Assembly (NCBI RefSeq): GCF_900156055.1
Contig: NZ_FTMQ01000001.1
Coordinates: 248,001 to 312,000 of the forward strand
Direction of reading: 5' to 3'
From: Rhizobium sp. RU33A
Lineage (GTDB): Bacteria; Pseudomonadota; Alphaproteobacteria; Rhizobiales; Rhizobiaceae
Length of the DNA stretch: 64,000 nucleotides
Position numbers and translations under genes: made by a program. The notes beneath the pieces were generated by a model. It had not been told where the DNA came from, did not search any database, and worked only from the letters and a program-made list of their open reading frames with translations. The number at the start of each line of letters is the position of its first letter. Position 1 is the stretch's first letter. Positions 16,302 to 25,736 of the stretch are shown here, in pieces.

Positions 16302-17330
16302 ATGCGCGTATTCTATTCCGAAAAGCACAAGCTGCGAGATGCCAAGACCGAGCTGCATGGCGGCTTGCTGGTCAAGCCCTTCGAGGGGCCGTTCCGTGCT
16401 GAATGGGTGCTTTCGGGCGTCAAGGAGGCGGGCTTCACCGATGTACGCGCGCCGGCCGAACACGGACTGGAGACCGCGCTCAAGGTACATGACGCCGGCT
16501 ATCTCGAATTCCTGCGCACCTGCTGGGACCGCTGGCAGGCGCATGGCTTCGAGGGCGAAGCGATCGCCACCTCCTTCCCCTGCCGCCGCAGCCAGACCGG
16601 TCGCGTGCCGAAGAACATCGATGGTGCCGTCGGCTACTATACGAATTCGGCGGAAACCTCGATTTCGAAGGGCACCTATGAGGCGGCCATCGCTTCGATG
16701 GACGTGGCCCTGTCGGGCGCCGACTGGCTGAACGAAGGCAACCGCTTCGCCTTCTCGCTCTGCCGCCCGCCGGGCCACCATGCCGGCATCGATCTCTTCG
16801 GCGGCTATTGCTTCATCAACAACGCTGCGGTCGCCGCCCAGCGGTTGATCGACCACGGCGCCAAGAAAGTCGCGATCCTCGACGTCGACTTCCACCATGG
16901 CAATGGTACGCAGGACATCACCTATCGCCGCGGCGACATCTTCTTTGCCTCGCTGCATGGCGAGCCGGAAGACGCCTTCCCCTTCTTCCTCGGTTATGCC
17001 GACGAAACCGGTGAGGGCGACGGCGAGGGACTGAACGCCAACTATCCGATGCCATCAGGTACGCCCTTCGAGATCTGGTCCGCAGCCCTCGAAGACAGTC
17101 TGAAGAAGATCAAGGCCTATGGCGCGGAAGCGATCGTCGTTTCGCTCGGCGTCGACACCTTCGAGAAGGACCCGATCAGCTTCTTCAAGCTGAAGAGCCC
17201 TGATTACATCAAGATGGGCGAGATGATTGCGGCGAGCGGCGTGCCCGTCCTGACCCTCATGGAAGGCGGCTACGGCGTGCCGGAAATCGGCCTCAACGTC
17301 GCCAATGTGCTCAAAGGGCTTGAGGGCTGA
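16302..17330 (+). CDS. aphA: Acetylpolyamine amidohydrolase (class II histone-deacetylase-like)
   Basis: This 342-residue zinc enzyme deacetylates acetylated polyamines. It closely follows what I remember of the characterised Mycoplana ramosa enzyme, from the N-terminus (MRVFYSEKHKLRDAKTELHGG) to the C-terminus (MEGGYGVPEIGLNVANVLKG). The active-site HH pair is in RPPGHHAGIDLFGGYCF, and zinc ligands are in ILDVDFHHGNGTQD (Asp, His) plus a later Asp in LGVDTFEKDP. It is cytoplasmic and monocistronic. Its end is 7 bases from the convergent Abhydrolase_9 gene. Polyamine recycling or salvage is the expected role. Confidence 0.92.
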   Translation: MRVFYSEKHKLRDAKTELHGGLLVKPFEGPFRAEWVLSGVKEAGFTDVRAPAEHGLETALKVHDAGYLEFLRTCWDRWQAHGFEGEAIATSFPCRRSQTGRVPKNIDGAVGYYTNSAETSISKGTYEAAIASMDVALSGADWLNEGNRFAFSLCRPPGHHAGIDLFGGYCFINNAAVAAQRLIDHGAKKVAILDVDFHHGNGTQDITYRRGDIFFASLHGEPEDAFPFFLGYADETGEGDGEGLNANYPMPSGTPFEIWSAALEDSLKKIKAYGAEAIVVSLGVDTFEKDPISFFKLKSPDYIKMGEMIAASGVPVLTLMEGGYGVPEIGLNVANVLKGLEG

Positions 17331-17337
17331 AGGCGCC

Positions 17338-18963
17338 TCAATAGGTCTTGGCGACTTCGGTGAAGTGGCGTTTCAGCCGCGCCACGTCGGCCGGGTCGAT
17401 TTCAATCCCGGTCACGGCGATCCAGGGATCGATATGATGCTGCGGCGCATAGACATGCCCGTAGCCGACCGGGCTCGTCGTCGCGATCATCATGTCGAAC
17501 AGGAGTTGCAGCATGGTGAGCACGGGATACCAGGTGAGTTCGGGAGAGACATCCGGCCCCCGTGTGCCCGAGAGCCAGGCGGGAGACCGATAGGCCGAAC
17601 GGGGGTCGAAAAACACCACGGCGTCGCTGGCATATTGCAGGTAGACGATCCGCAGTGCCCCCCATTCGGCATAGGGTGAATTGAGGTCGGACTGCTGATT
17701 GGTGAAGCGCACGATCGAGCCGTCGCCGTAGCGGGGCAGCCAGGCAGGCGAGCCCGCTTCCCGTCCCGCGGTGAGTTCGCTCCACATCCTGCTCTGAAAC
17801 GGCGGCCCGACCCACAATGCGCCATAGAAGGGATCGGCGACGATTTCGAGAAGGTCGACGGAGCTCTGCGAGTTGAGCGCTCCGAGGCTCAAGCCATAGA
17901 GCACCAGCCGGGGACGTTCATTGGGCGGCAACTGCTTCCAGTGACGATAGACGGCGCGAAACAACGCCTTGGCCGACTCCGAGCCATATTCCGGCTCGAC
18001 CAACAGCGAGAGCCAACTGGTCAGATAGGAGTATTGCAGGGCGACGCTTGCGACATCGCCGCGGAGCAGAAAATCGAGCGTGTCTGCCGCCGCAGGGTCG
18101 ATCCAGCCGGTGCCGGTCGGGGCCTTGATCACCAGCGTCGAGCGTTCGAAACCGCCCTGCCGGATCAGTTCCTCGAGCGCGCGTGCGACGCGCGTCTCGA
18201 TGTTTTCTCCATTGTTGAGGCCCGCATAGACGCGGATCGGCTCCAGCGCCGGCTCTCCCCAGAATTGCTCGATATCGTCGCGCGTTGGGCCGGACGCGAT
18301 GTAATGACGACCCTGGCGGCCCAGACCATGCCACTCGAGACGCGAACCCGGTCCGCCGGTCTTTGCCGAGGACGTCGGCGCGGCGAATTCGTCCTCCATC
18401 AGATCGTCCAATTGCTGGAAGGAGGAATCGGCAAGCCGGATTGCGCCGCGAAGAACCACGTTTTCGCCGATCGACCAGAAGATGAAGGCGGCGATGACGA
18501 AACCGATCGCGGTGGCGAAGCGTGCCGGGAAAATGGTGGCCATGCGTGCCGCCAGCCTCCTGAACAGCATCATGAAAAGACGGGCGATCCATAGCAGGCC
18601 AAGGAATAGGGCTGCCGCCACCAGCACCGCCTCGAGATATGACACGTCGAGAGGGGCCATCTGCCAGAGCGCGCGCGCTGATTCCTGCCAGACCGCGGAG
18701 CGCCAGAGCGCCACGGCCATTGCGGACACACCAAATGCCGCTATCCAGAAAAGCGCCTTGTCCCGACGCAGCCGGGGTTCGGGCAACTCGAAAAGCCGCC
18801 AGACACAGCTCAAGAGAACGCCGAAGAAATAGCCTACAGCTGACGCGATGCCGGACAGCGAGCCCTGCACCAGGGCTTCGCGCGGCATGAGGCTGGGTGT
18901 GAGCGATGCACAGAAGAAGGCGATCGCGAGAACGACGCCCGACAGGGAAAGCTTGCCGATCAA
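17338..18963 (-). CDS. Integral-membrane alpha/beta hydrolase (Abhydrolase_9 family)
   Basis: The protein has 541 residues. The N-terminal third carries several hydrophobic helices (about 5-30, 38-56, 70-88, 105-130, 148-170), as in the Abhydrolase_9 N-terminal membrane domain. The C-terminal two thirds are an alpha/beta hydrolase with the nucleophile elbow LYGLSLGALNS. A lipid or ester substrate near the membrane is plausible but not established. The hydrolase domain probably lies on the outer face. The gene is monocistronic and convergent with aphA. Confidence 0.85.
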   Translation of the reverse strand: MIGKLSLSGVVLAIAFFCASLTPSLMPREALVQGSLSGIASAVGYFFGVLLSCVWRLFELPEPRLRRDKALFWIAAFGVSAMAVALWRSAVWQESARALWQMAPLDVSYLEAVLVAAALFLGLLWIARLFMMLFRRLAARMATIFPARFATAIGFVIAAFIFWSIGENVVLRGAIRLADSSFQQLDDLMEDEFAAPTSSAKTGGPGSRLEWHGLGRQGRHYIASGPTRDDIEQFWGEPALEPIRVYAGLNNGENIETRVARALEELIRQGGFERSTLVIKAPTGTGWIDPAAADTLDFLLRGDVASVALQYSYLTSWLSLLVEPEYGSESAKALFRAVYRHWKQLPPNERPRLVLYGLSLGALNSQSSVDLLEIVADPFYGALWVGPPFQSRMWSELTAGREAGSPAWLPRYGDGSIVRFTNQQSDLNSPYAEWGALRIVYLQYASDAVVFFDPRSAYRSPAWLSGTRGPDVSPELTWYPVLTMLQLLFDMMIATTSPVGYGHVYAPQHHIDPWIAVTGIEIDPADVARLKRHFTEVAKTY

Positions 18964-19105
18964 GACCCTGACAATGACCGACAGTGCACTGTCTCCCGCT
19001 TCATGCAGTTGGAGCCGTTGCGGCTCCTGTTCCGTTCTGCCGCGAGCTTAGTCGTTTTGTCCTGCCTTTTGAAGGGCATGATGCCACCCTGCGGCAAAAG
19101 CAGAC

Positions 19106-19129
19106 AAACCCGGCCTGGAAGCCGGGTTT
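19106..19129 (-). terminator. Intrinsic terminator of the TRAP binding-protein gene
   Basis: A perfect 9-bp stem AAACCCGGC/GCCGGGTTT (19106-19114 and 19121-19129) lies 27 bases beyond the stop of the minus-strand gene at 19156. On the minus strand the A/T flank of the stem provides the T-rich tail, followed by a T-rich stretch (CTGCTTTTGCC). Confidence 0.65.
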
Positions 19130-19155
19130 GTCGTTGTCGAACGATGATGCCTTGA

Positions 19156-20301
<1,146 letters not shown>

Positions 20302-20410
20302 CTAGTCGGGCATGACGGTCAGTGCAAGATCAAAAGCTCAGGAAATTGTCCGGCAACCCGACCAAATTTGCGTTTTCTTTCGTGGGGATAGTGTTCCGCG
20401 CAAGGAACTG

Positions 20411-20881
20411 TCAGGACGGGTTGCGCATCCGCGGGTCGTCGAAGGCTGGATTGTAGAAGAGGGACAGCACCAGGCTCTTGGCGATCCGCTCGGCGCTGGC
20501 CATGAACCAGCCATGGGCTTCTTCCGAGGCACCGATTTCGACGAGGGTGTCGGAGAAGAGCTGCAGCCATTGTAGGAAAAGGTGTTCCGCCATGCCGTCG
20601 ACATTCTGGTGAGCCATCACCGGCTTGCCGCCATAGGCGCCTGTCTTGAAGGCGACGGAGCTCCAGAAGGCCTTCATCTTGACCATATGGTCCGGCCAGC
20701 GTCCGGCAAGTCGCCCTTCAAAGACAGGACCGAGATCCGGATGCTGGCGAATATGGCCGTAGAAGGTTTCCACCAGTTGCTCGATGAAGGCCGCATCGAC
20801 ACCCATCGCCGCCATCTGGGCTTCGGCGCGGGCGGTAATCTCGGCGCGGTGTGCGGCACGGCCGTTGAGATCCGTGTTCAT
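20411..20881 (-). CDS. Group III truncated hemoglobin
   Basis: This 156-residue 2-on-2 globin has the group III signatures: FYGHIRQHPDLGPVFEGRL in the N-terminal helices, MKAFWSSVAFKTGAYGGKPVMAHQNV in the middle, and a proximal histidine in the context AEHLFLQWLQLF. It binds heme and probably O2 or NO, with nitrosative-stress protection as a usual role in the family. It is divergent from mbfA, and the 130-base intergenic region holds an Irr-type iron box near mbfA. Coordinated iron/heme control is possible but not shown. Confidence 0.9.
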   Translation of the reverse strand: MNTDLNGRAAHRAEITARAEAQMAAMGVDAAFIEQLVETFYGHIRQHPDLGPVFEGRLAGRWPDHMVKMKAFWSSVAFKTGAYGGKPVMAHQNVDGMAEHLFLQWLQLFSDTLVEIGASEEAHGWFMASAERIAKSLVLSLFYNPAFDDPRMRNPS

Positions 20882-20978
20882 GGTGTCTCTCGTTGCTGAT
20901 GTCTGTCGCGAGGCTGATGCACCTCGTCATGCAAATGGTCCATGCGGCATCTTGATACAAGTCGAAATCTGCCCTAAG

Positions 20979-20995
20979 TTTAGAATTATTCTAAT
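20979..20995 (+). promoter_or_regulatory. Irr box (iron control element) upstream of mbfA
   Basis: The near-perfect inverted repeat TTTAGAA-TTA-TTCTAAT fits the rhizobial Irr-box/ICE consensus (TTTAGAA...TTCTAAA). It ends 16 bases before the mbfA ATG. Irr is the heme-responsive Fur-family regulator that represses mbfA in iron-starved Agrobacterium and Bradyrhizobium, so the site and gene match in a known way. Confidence 0.75.
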
Positions 20996-21011
20996 TTGGT
21001 TGGTGGTCGTT

Positions 21012-21995
21012 ATGTTCAGCATTTCATTCCGGGGCGGCAAGCGCCCCTTCGACACACTCTCCGAACAGGAGATCCTAGCGCTTGCCATTTCCTCCGAAGA
21101 GGACGACGCCCGCATCTACCTGGCTTACGCCGACCAGTTGCGAGCGGCCTATCCGCAATCTGCCAAGGTTTTCGAGGACATGGCCGAGGTCGAGCATACC
21201 CACCGCAACATGCTGATCGAGATGCATCGGGACCGTTTCGGCGAGCGCATCCCGCTGATCCGGCGCGAACATGTGCGCGGCTTCTATGATCGTAAACCGG
21301 ACTGGCTCAGGAAGAACCTGACGCTGGACCAGGTCCGCGAAGAGGCCATGCAGATGGAAGAGGGGGCCTATCGCTTCTATCACGAGGCCGCCCAGCACAC
21401 TTCCGACGCCGGCATCCGGAAGCTGCTCGGCGATCTCGCCATGGCCGAACAGGGCCATGAAGAAATCGCGACCATGCTCGGCGACCGGCATCTGCCGGAG
21501 GATGCACGCGAGACGGAAGATGAAACGAAGAAGCGCCAGTTCATTCTGACCTATGTACAGCCCGGCCTCGCAGGCCTGATGGACGGCTCGGTCTCGACGC
21601 TGGCGCCGATCTTTGCGGCCGCCTTTGCGACCGGCGACACCTGGTCGACCTTCCTGATCGGCCTGTCTGCCTCGGTCGGTGCGGGCATTTCGATGGGCTT
21701 CACCGAAGCCGCCCACGACGACGGCAAGCTCTCGGGCCGCGGCTCGCCGCTCAAGCGTGGCCTCGCCTCCGGCATCATGACGACGCTCGGCGGGCTCGGC
21801 CACGCATTGCCCTATCTCATCCCGCATTTCTGGACCGCGACGATCACCGCCATCGTCATCGTCTTCTTCGAGCTCTGGGCGATCGCCTTCATCCAGAACC
21901 GCTACATGGAAACGCCGTTCTGGCGCGCCGCCATGCAGGTGGTGCTCGGCGGCTCGCTGGTGCTGGCGGCCGGGGTGCTGATCGGTCAGGGGTAG
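21012..21995 (+). CDS. mbfA: Membrane-bound ferritin / iron exporter MbfA
   Basis: The protein has 327 residues. The N-terminal ferritin/erythrin-like domain (about 15-165) carries di-iron ligands in EEDDARIYLAYADQL, EVEHTHRNML, MEEGAYRFYHEAA and MAEQGHEEIA. The C-terminal vacuolar-iron-transporter-like domain spans about 175-327, with several membrane helices including GLAGLMDGSVSTLAPIFAAAFATGDTW. MbfA exports iron and protects from iron and peroxide stress in rhizobia. The start at 21012 is the first ATG after the Irr box; upstream in-frame codons lie inside that box. Regulation by Irr is strongly suggested. Confidence 0.92.
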   Translation: MFSISFRGGKRPFDTLSEQEILALAISSEEDDARIYLAYADQLRAAYPQSAKVFEDMAEVEHTHRNMLIEMHRDRFGERIPLIRREHVRGFYDRKPDWLRKNLTLDQVREEAMQMEEGAYRFYHEAAQHTSDAGIRKLLGDLAMAEQGHEEIATMLGDRHLPEDARETEDETKKRQFILTYVQPGLAGLMDGSVSTLAPIFAAAFATGDTWSTFLIGLSASVGAGISMGFTEAAHDDGKLSGRGSPLKRGLASGIMTTLGGLGHALPYLIPHFWTATITAIVIVFFELWAIAFIQNRYMETPFWRAAMQVVLGGSLVLAAGVLIGQG

Positions 21996-22072
21996 GCGGC
22001 AAGGGCGAGGCTTGACGGAGGCTCGTCCGGCGCTGTCATCTGACGATCATCGAATCGCAGTATGGCGCACCC

Positions 22073-23254
22073 ATGAAAGCCTCTCCCGCCACCATTGGTC
22101 TGGGCGTTACCATGACCATCGGTTACGGCACGCTCTATTATTCCTTCTCCGTGCTGGCGCCTGAAATCGCGCGCGAATTCGGCTGGGGCCAGAGCTTCGT
22201 CTTCGGCGTCTTCTCTTTCGGATTGCTTGCAGGCGCGGTGGCAGCCCCCGTGCTCGGGCGCTTGGTCGATCGATACGGTGCACGCCTCATCCTTTGTCTC
22301 GGTTCCGTCGCAGCAGCACTTTCGCTCGCGCTGTTTTCGGTGATGCAGAACGCCTGGCAGTTTGCGGCGATCACGCTCGTCGCCGAATTCATCGCGCTTG
22401 CGGTACAATACGATGCGGGCTTTGCAGCACTCGCTCAGAGCCATGGCCGCGAGGCGCGCGCACATATCACGCTGGTGACGCTGATCGCGGGCTTTGCCTC
22501 CACCGTTTTCTGGCCGCTCCTGCAATGGCTGCTCACCGTCATGACCTGGCGCGACATCTACCTGGTGATGGCCGCGATGAACCTCCTGATCGCGCTGCCG
22601 ATCCATCTGGCCCTGCCAAGGGCACGGATGATCGAGCCGGAGTCGACCGTCCGTGAAGAGCAATCGATCGGTGAGCCTGTTCTCGACGGCGAGCGCAAAC
22701 GCCGGATGATCCTCATGGCGACGGCCTTTGCCGCCGGAGGTTTCGTCATGTCGGCGGTGGGGGCGACGCTTCTCGTGCTGATGCGCGACCTCGGCTATGC
22801 CACGGCAATGGCAACGCTTGCCGGCAGTCTGATCGGTCCAAGCCAGGTGGCTGCCAGACTGATCGAATATGTCAGGCGCAACCTCTTCTCGCCGCCGCTG
22901 ACCGCGATTATTGCGGCATTGGCCATGGCGCTGAGCCTTGCGATCCTTGCGGGCGCACTGCTCCAGCCGATGGCGGCCTTCGCCATCGCCTTTGCGATCT
23001 TCTACGGGGTAGGGCAGGGGCTCACCTCGATCGTCCGCGGCGTCCTGCCGCTGCACTACTTCGGCGCTGCGGGCTATGGGCGGACCATGGGCACACTGGC
23101 ATCGGCCCGCATCATCGCTTCGGCGATTGCGCCTGTGTCGGTGATCTGGCTGAACGAGACGGTGAGCACCAGTGTCGCGCTGGCAGCATTGGCCGGCATG
23201 GCCTGCCTTGCCGTGATCGCGACCCTCGCGCTGACGCGCGAGAGACGAAGCTGA
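22073..23254 (+). CDS. Major facilitator superfamily transporter
   Basis: The 393-residue protein has about 12 hydrophobic helices and an MFS loop 2-3 signature (GRLVDRYGARLILCLGS around residue 60). The second half is laid out symmetrically after a hydrophilic central loop (RMIEPESTVREEQSIGEPVLDGERKRR). The substrate is not deducible; the family includes drug and metabolite exporters. It stands alone, 78 bases after mbfA, and converges within 6 bases on the BTLCP gene. Confidence 0.87.
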   Translation: MKASPATIGLGVTMTIGYGTLYYSFSVLAPEIAREFGWGQSFVFGVFSFGLLAGAVAAPVLGRLVDRYGARLILCLGSVAAALSLALFSVMQNAWQFAAITLVAEFIALAVQYDAGFAALAQSHGREARAHITLVTLIAGFASTVFWPLLQWLLTVMTWRDIYLVMAAMNLLIALPIHLALPRARMIEPESTVREEQSIGEPVLDGERKRRMILMATAFAAGGFVMSAVGATLLVLMRDLGYATAMATLAGSLIGPSQVAARLIEYVRRNLFSPPLTAIIAALAMALSLAILAGALLQPMAAFAIAFAIFYGVGQGLTSIVRGVLPLHYFGAAGYGRTMGTLASARIIASAIAPVSVIWLNETVSTSVALAALAGMACLAVIATLALTRERRS

Positions 23255-23260
23255 CCGATT

Positions 23261-23878
23261 TTACTGCAGCGCGCCGACCAGAACGTCGGAGGTGCCGTTC
23301 TCGATGGTGACCCAGCGGCCGGTGTCGGTCGAGGACTGGCGCTTGAGGAAGGCATAGCGGGTCTCGGTCCAGAGCTTGACGTCGTCGTTGAGGTTGTCGA
23401 GCACGAAGTCACCGGACTGGGTGCGAACCGTCAGCACCGCATGGCCTTCGCCATCCGGTTTGCGCACAACGGTGATCAGGAGATCGGCTGCATTGAAGCC
23501 GGCTTCCATCAGCTTCTTGCGCTTCAACAGCACGAAATCCTCGCAATCGCCGAGATCGACCGGATAGGCCCAGACTTCCTCGCGGCCGTAGATCTCCATA
23601 TCCGTCATGGGGACAATGGCGTGATTGACGCTGGCATTGATGTCGCGGATGACGCTCCAGCCGTGATCGGTGACCTTAGGTGGCACCGAAGGGCGGGTCC
23701 GGATGCTGCATTCATCGGGCAGGGCCTTGCAGAATTCGTAATGGCCAATGGGCTGGGATGTCACGGCGCCGGTGATCATCGATCGCAATGTCTGCGGTGC
23801 CGAAAGACCCGCATGGGCAGGTGCGAGCACCGCAACTGCAATGATCAGCGCCTTGATGGCGCGCGAGCCGTTCGTCAT
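23261..23878 (-). CDS. Bacterial transglutaminase-like cysteine proteinase (BTLCP family)
   Basis: The 205-residue secreted protein has a signal peptide (KALIIAVAVLAPAHAGLSA) and a Cys-His-Asp catalytic set: Cys in DLGDCEDFVLLKRK, His in GEGHAVLTV, Asp in FVLDNLND. This matches the transglutaminase-like family PF06035. Biological roles are mostly unknown; periplasmic proteolysis or adhesin processing (LapG-like) is suggested for relatives. The ATG at 23878 is preferred over an upstream GTG because GGGGA sits eight bases before it. A CtrA-type box lies just upstream, which suggests cell-cycle control. Confidence 0.88.
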   Translation of the reverse strand: MTNGSRAIKALIIAVAVLAPAHAGLSAPQTLRSMITGAVTSQPIGHYEFCKALPDECSIRTRPSVPPKVTDHGWSVIRDINASVNHAIVPMTDMEIYGREEVWAYPVDLGDCEDFVLLKRKKLMEAGFNAADLLITVVRKPDGEGHAVLTVRTQSGDFVLDNLNDDVKLWTETRYAFLKRQSSTDTGRWVTIENGTSDVLVGALQ

Positions 23879-23897
23879 GAACACGTCCCCTGTATCC

Positions 23898-23912
23898 TTA
23901 ACAAAAGGTTAA
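23898..23912. promoter_or_regulatory. CtrA-type box (TTAA-N7-TTAA) upstream of the BTLCP gene
   Basis: TTAA (23898-23901), seven bases and TTAA (23909-23912) lie inside a larger inverted repeat CTTAAC-N5-GTTAAG. The site is 20-34 bases upstream of the BTLCP start. It matches the consensus for the alphaproteobacterial cell-cycle regulator CtrA. One such site can occur by chance, but it is rare in GC-rich DNA and well placed. Confidence 0.55.
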
Positions 23913-24052
23913 GATTGCGAAAGGACGTGAGTCAACGGCGCGGGAGGCTCTCTCCCGCGCAATTCATCCGGTATGGTTAAAATGCGACAGTTCGAACGGC
24001 CGAAATGAGAATCGGTTCCCAAGATCGAGAAAAAATAAAGGGATCGAAATAC

Positions 24053-24847
24053 TCAGATCATTGAAAGTATCGCCGATTTCATCTTGGCGATGTCTTCTGG
24101 GCGGGAAAGCCGATGGTCGCCATCGCGAATCAGCGTCAGCACCACGTCGTCGAGCGGCAGGAATTCCATCAGCTTCAGGGCGTGCTGATATGGCACATCC
24201 GGGTCCTTCATACCCTGCAGGATATGGACCGGGCAACCGGTCTCGATAAGCCCGATCAGCACCCGGTTCTGGGCTCCGTCATCCATCAGGGCGCGGGTAA
24301 AGATGTTGGGCTCCGAACTATACTCGGATGGTTCTTCAAAATAGCCGCGCTCGGCCAGGGATTGCCGCTCTGCCGCAGTCAGGCCGGGCTCGATGAGTTC
24401 CGCTGTGAAGTCGGGTGCCGGCGCAATCAGCACGAGGCCGTCGATCGAGAAGGGCAGGCCAAGGCGCCTGGCCTCCTGGATGACGCGAAGTGCAATCCAT
24501 CCGCCCATGGAGGAGCCGATCAGCACGGCCTTCTTCACGCCCGACGAAGCAAGAACGGCAAGCGCTTCCTCGGTCCAGCGCGAAATGGTTCCCAAGCGGA
24601 AATCGCCGCCGGATACCCCGTGGCCGGAATAGTCGAAGCGGATGGCGGTGAGCCCCTGATCTCGGGCGAGAGCGTCCATCTCGATTGCCTTGGTGCCGGC
24701 CATATCGGAGCGGTAGCCGCCGAGCCAGACCAGGGCCGGCCGTTCCGGGCCGGTTCCGATGCGGGTGATGACCGCAATGTCGCGGGCTGCATCGCCGGAA
24801 CCGACGGTCAGTGTCGTCTGTCTGAGGATGTTGGCTGTGTCGGTCAT
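24053..24847 (-). CDS. Alpha/beta hydrolase
   Basis: The 264-residue protein has the nucleophile elbow GSSMGGWIAL (Ser in GxSxG) near residue 108, an acid in GMKDPDVPYQHAL, and the catalytic His in IRDGDHRLSRPEDI. It resembles palmitoyl-thioesterase or acyl-esterase-like hydrolases. The start at 24847 is preferred because a strong AAGGAGC lies seven bases upstream; the longer frame to 24880 is not supported. It is monocistronic and divergent from infC. The substrate is unknown. Confidence 0.85.
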   Translation of the reverse strand: MTDTANILRQTTLTVGSGDAARDIAVITRIGTGPERPALVWLGGYRSDMAGTKAIEMDALARDQGLTAIRFDYSGHGVSGGDFRLGTISRWTEEALAVLASSGVKKAVLIGSSMGGWIALRVIQEARRLGLPFSIDGLVLIAPAPDFTAELIEPGLTAAERQSLAERGYFEEPSEYSSEPNIFTRALMDDGAQNRVLIGLIETGCPVHILQGMKDPDVPYQHALKLMEFLPLDDVVLTLIRDGDHRLSRPEDIAKMKSAILSMI

Positions 24848-24928
24848 CGCGTGCTCCTTTTGTCGAATGCTGTAAAACACATCCAGGAAGTGCGCGACAA
24901 CAGGTGATTTTCTTTCGCAAGCATGCTA

Positions 24929-24957
24929 TTGACACTGCCGTCGCAGATATCACATAG
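24929..24957 (+). promoter_or_regulatory. Sigma70-like promoter of infC
   Basis: A perfect -35 hexamer TTGACA (24929-24934) is followed after 17 bases by a weak -10-like ACATAG (24952-24957). It gives a leader of about 60 bases before the infC ATT codon. The -10 match is poor. Confidence 0.45.
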
Positions 24958-25024
24958 CCCTTTGACGCGGATGCGCGCGGGTTTACGCTGCGACATTCCG
25001 AAATGTTTTGAGGAGAATACGACC

Positions 25025-25561
25025 ATTCGCAGACCGTTCAAGACCGATGCCCCCGTAAAGGACGGGCCGCGCTCCAACCGTGAAATCCGCATTCCGAAAG
25101 TCCAGCTGATCAACGAAGAGGGCGAGAACCTCGGAGTCATCGCGACGGATCAGGCGTTGCGCATGGCTGAAGAGGCCGGACTGGATCTGGTCGAGATTTC
25201 GCCGAATGCCGAGCCTCCGGTCTGCAAGATCCTCGACCTGGGCAAGCTGAAATACGCCAACCAGAAGAAGGCGGCCGAAGCGCGCAAGAAGCAGAAGATC
25301 GTCGAGGTCAAAGAAATCAAGATGCGCCCGAACATCGACACCCACGACTATGAGGTGAAGATGAAGGCGATGAACCGCTTCTTCGAAGAGGGCGACAAGG
25401 TCAAGGTGACCCTGAAATTCCGTGGCCGCGAAATGGCCCACCAGGAACTTGGCATGAAGCTTTTGCTTCAGGTCAAGGAAGACACCGCCACGATCGCCAA
25501 GGTGGAAGCCGAGCCGAAGCTCGAAGGCCGCCAGATGATGATGGTGCTCTCGCCGCGTTGA
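25025..25561 (+). CDS. infC: Translation initiation factor IF-3, ATT start
   Basis: The 178-residue IF-3 keeps subunits apart and selects the initiator tRNA and start codon. The sequence aligns over its whole length: N-domain [19 protein letters not shown], basic linker with [19 protein letters not shown]-domain [25 protein letters not shown]. No ATG or GTG fits the N-terminus. The family start (M)RRPFKTDAP corresponds to ATT at 25025, with GAGGAG about nine bases upstream. Use of AUU allows IF-3 to repress its own translation, as in E. coli. A strong terminator follows, so it is monocistronic. Confidence 0.95.
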   Translation: MRRPFKTDAPVKDGPRSNREIRIPKVQLINEEGENLGVIATDQALRMAEEAGLDLVEISPNAEPPVCKILDLGKLKYANQKKAAEARKKQKIVEVKEIKMRPNIDTHDYEVKMKAMNRFFEEGDKVKVTLKFRGREMAHQELGMKLLLQVKEDTATIAKVEAEPKLEGRQMMMVLSPR

Positions 25562-25587
25562 GTGCTGCCACATGGCAGGACCTGATG

Positions 25588-25613
25588 AAGCCGCCTTACG
25601 GGGCGGCTTTTTT
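25588..25613 (+). terminator. Intrinsic terminator of infC
   Basis: An 8-bp stem AAGCCGCC/GGCGGCTT (25588-25595 and 25602-25609) with a 6-base loop is followed by an uninterrupted T run to 25613. It lies 27 bases after the infC stop. It is a textbook Rho-independent terminator. Confidence 0.88.
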
Positions 25614-25736
25614 CATGCGTGGTTTTTGCCGGTTCCTTGTCTGACAGAACGCTGATCGTCACAGCGGCCGCTCTGTCAGGAGAGTTGATGCATGCTCCCT
25701 CCATCGAAAGCGATTGCAAACCTGGAGGAATTCCCG

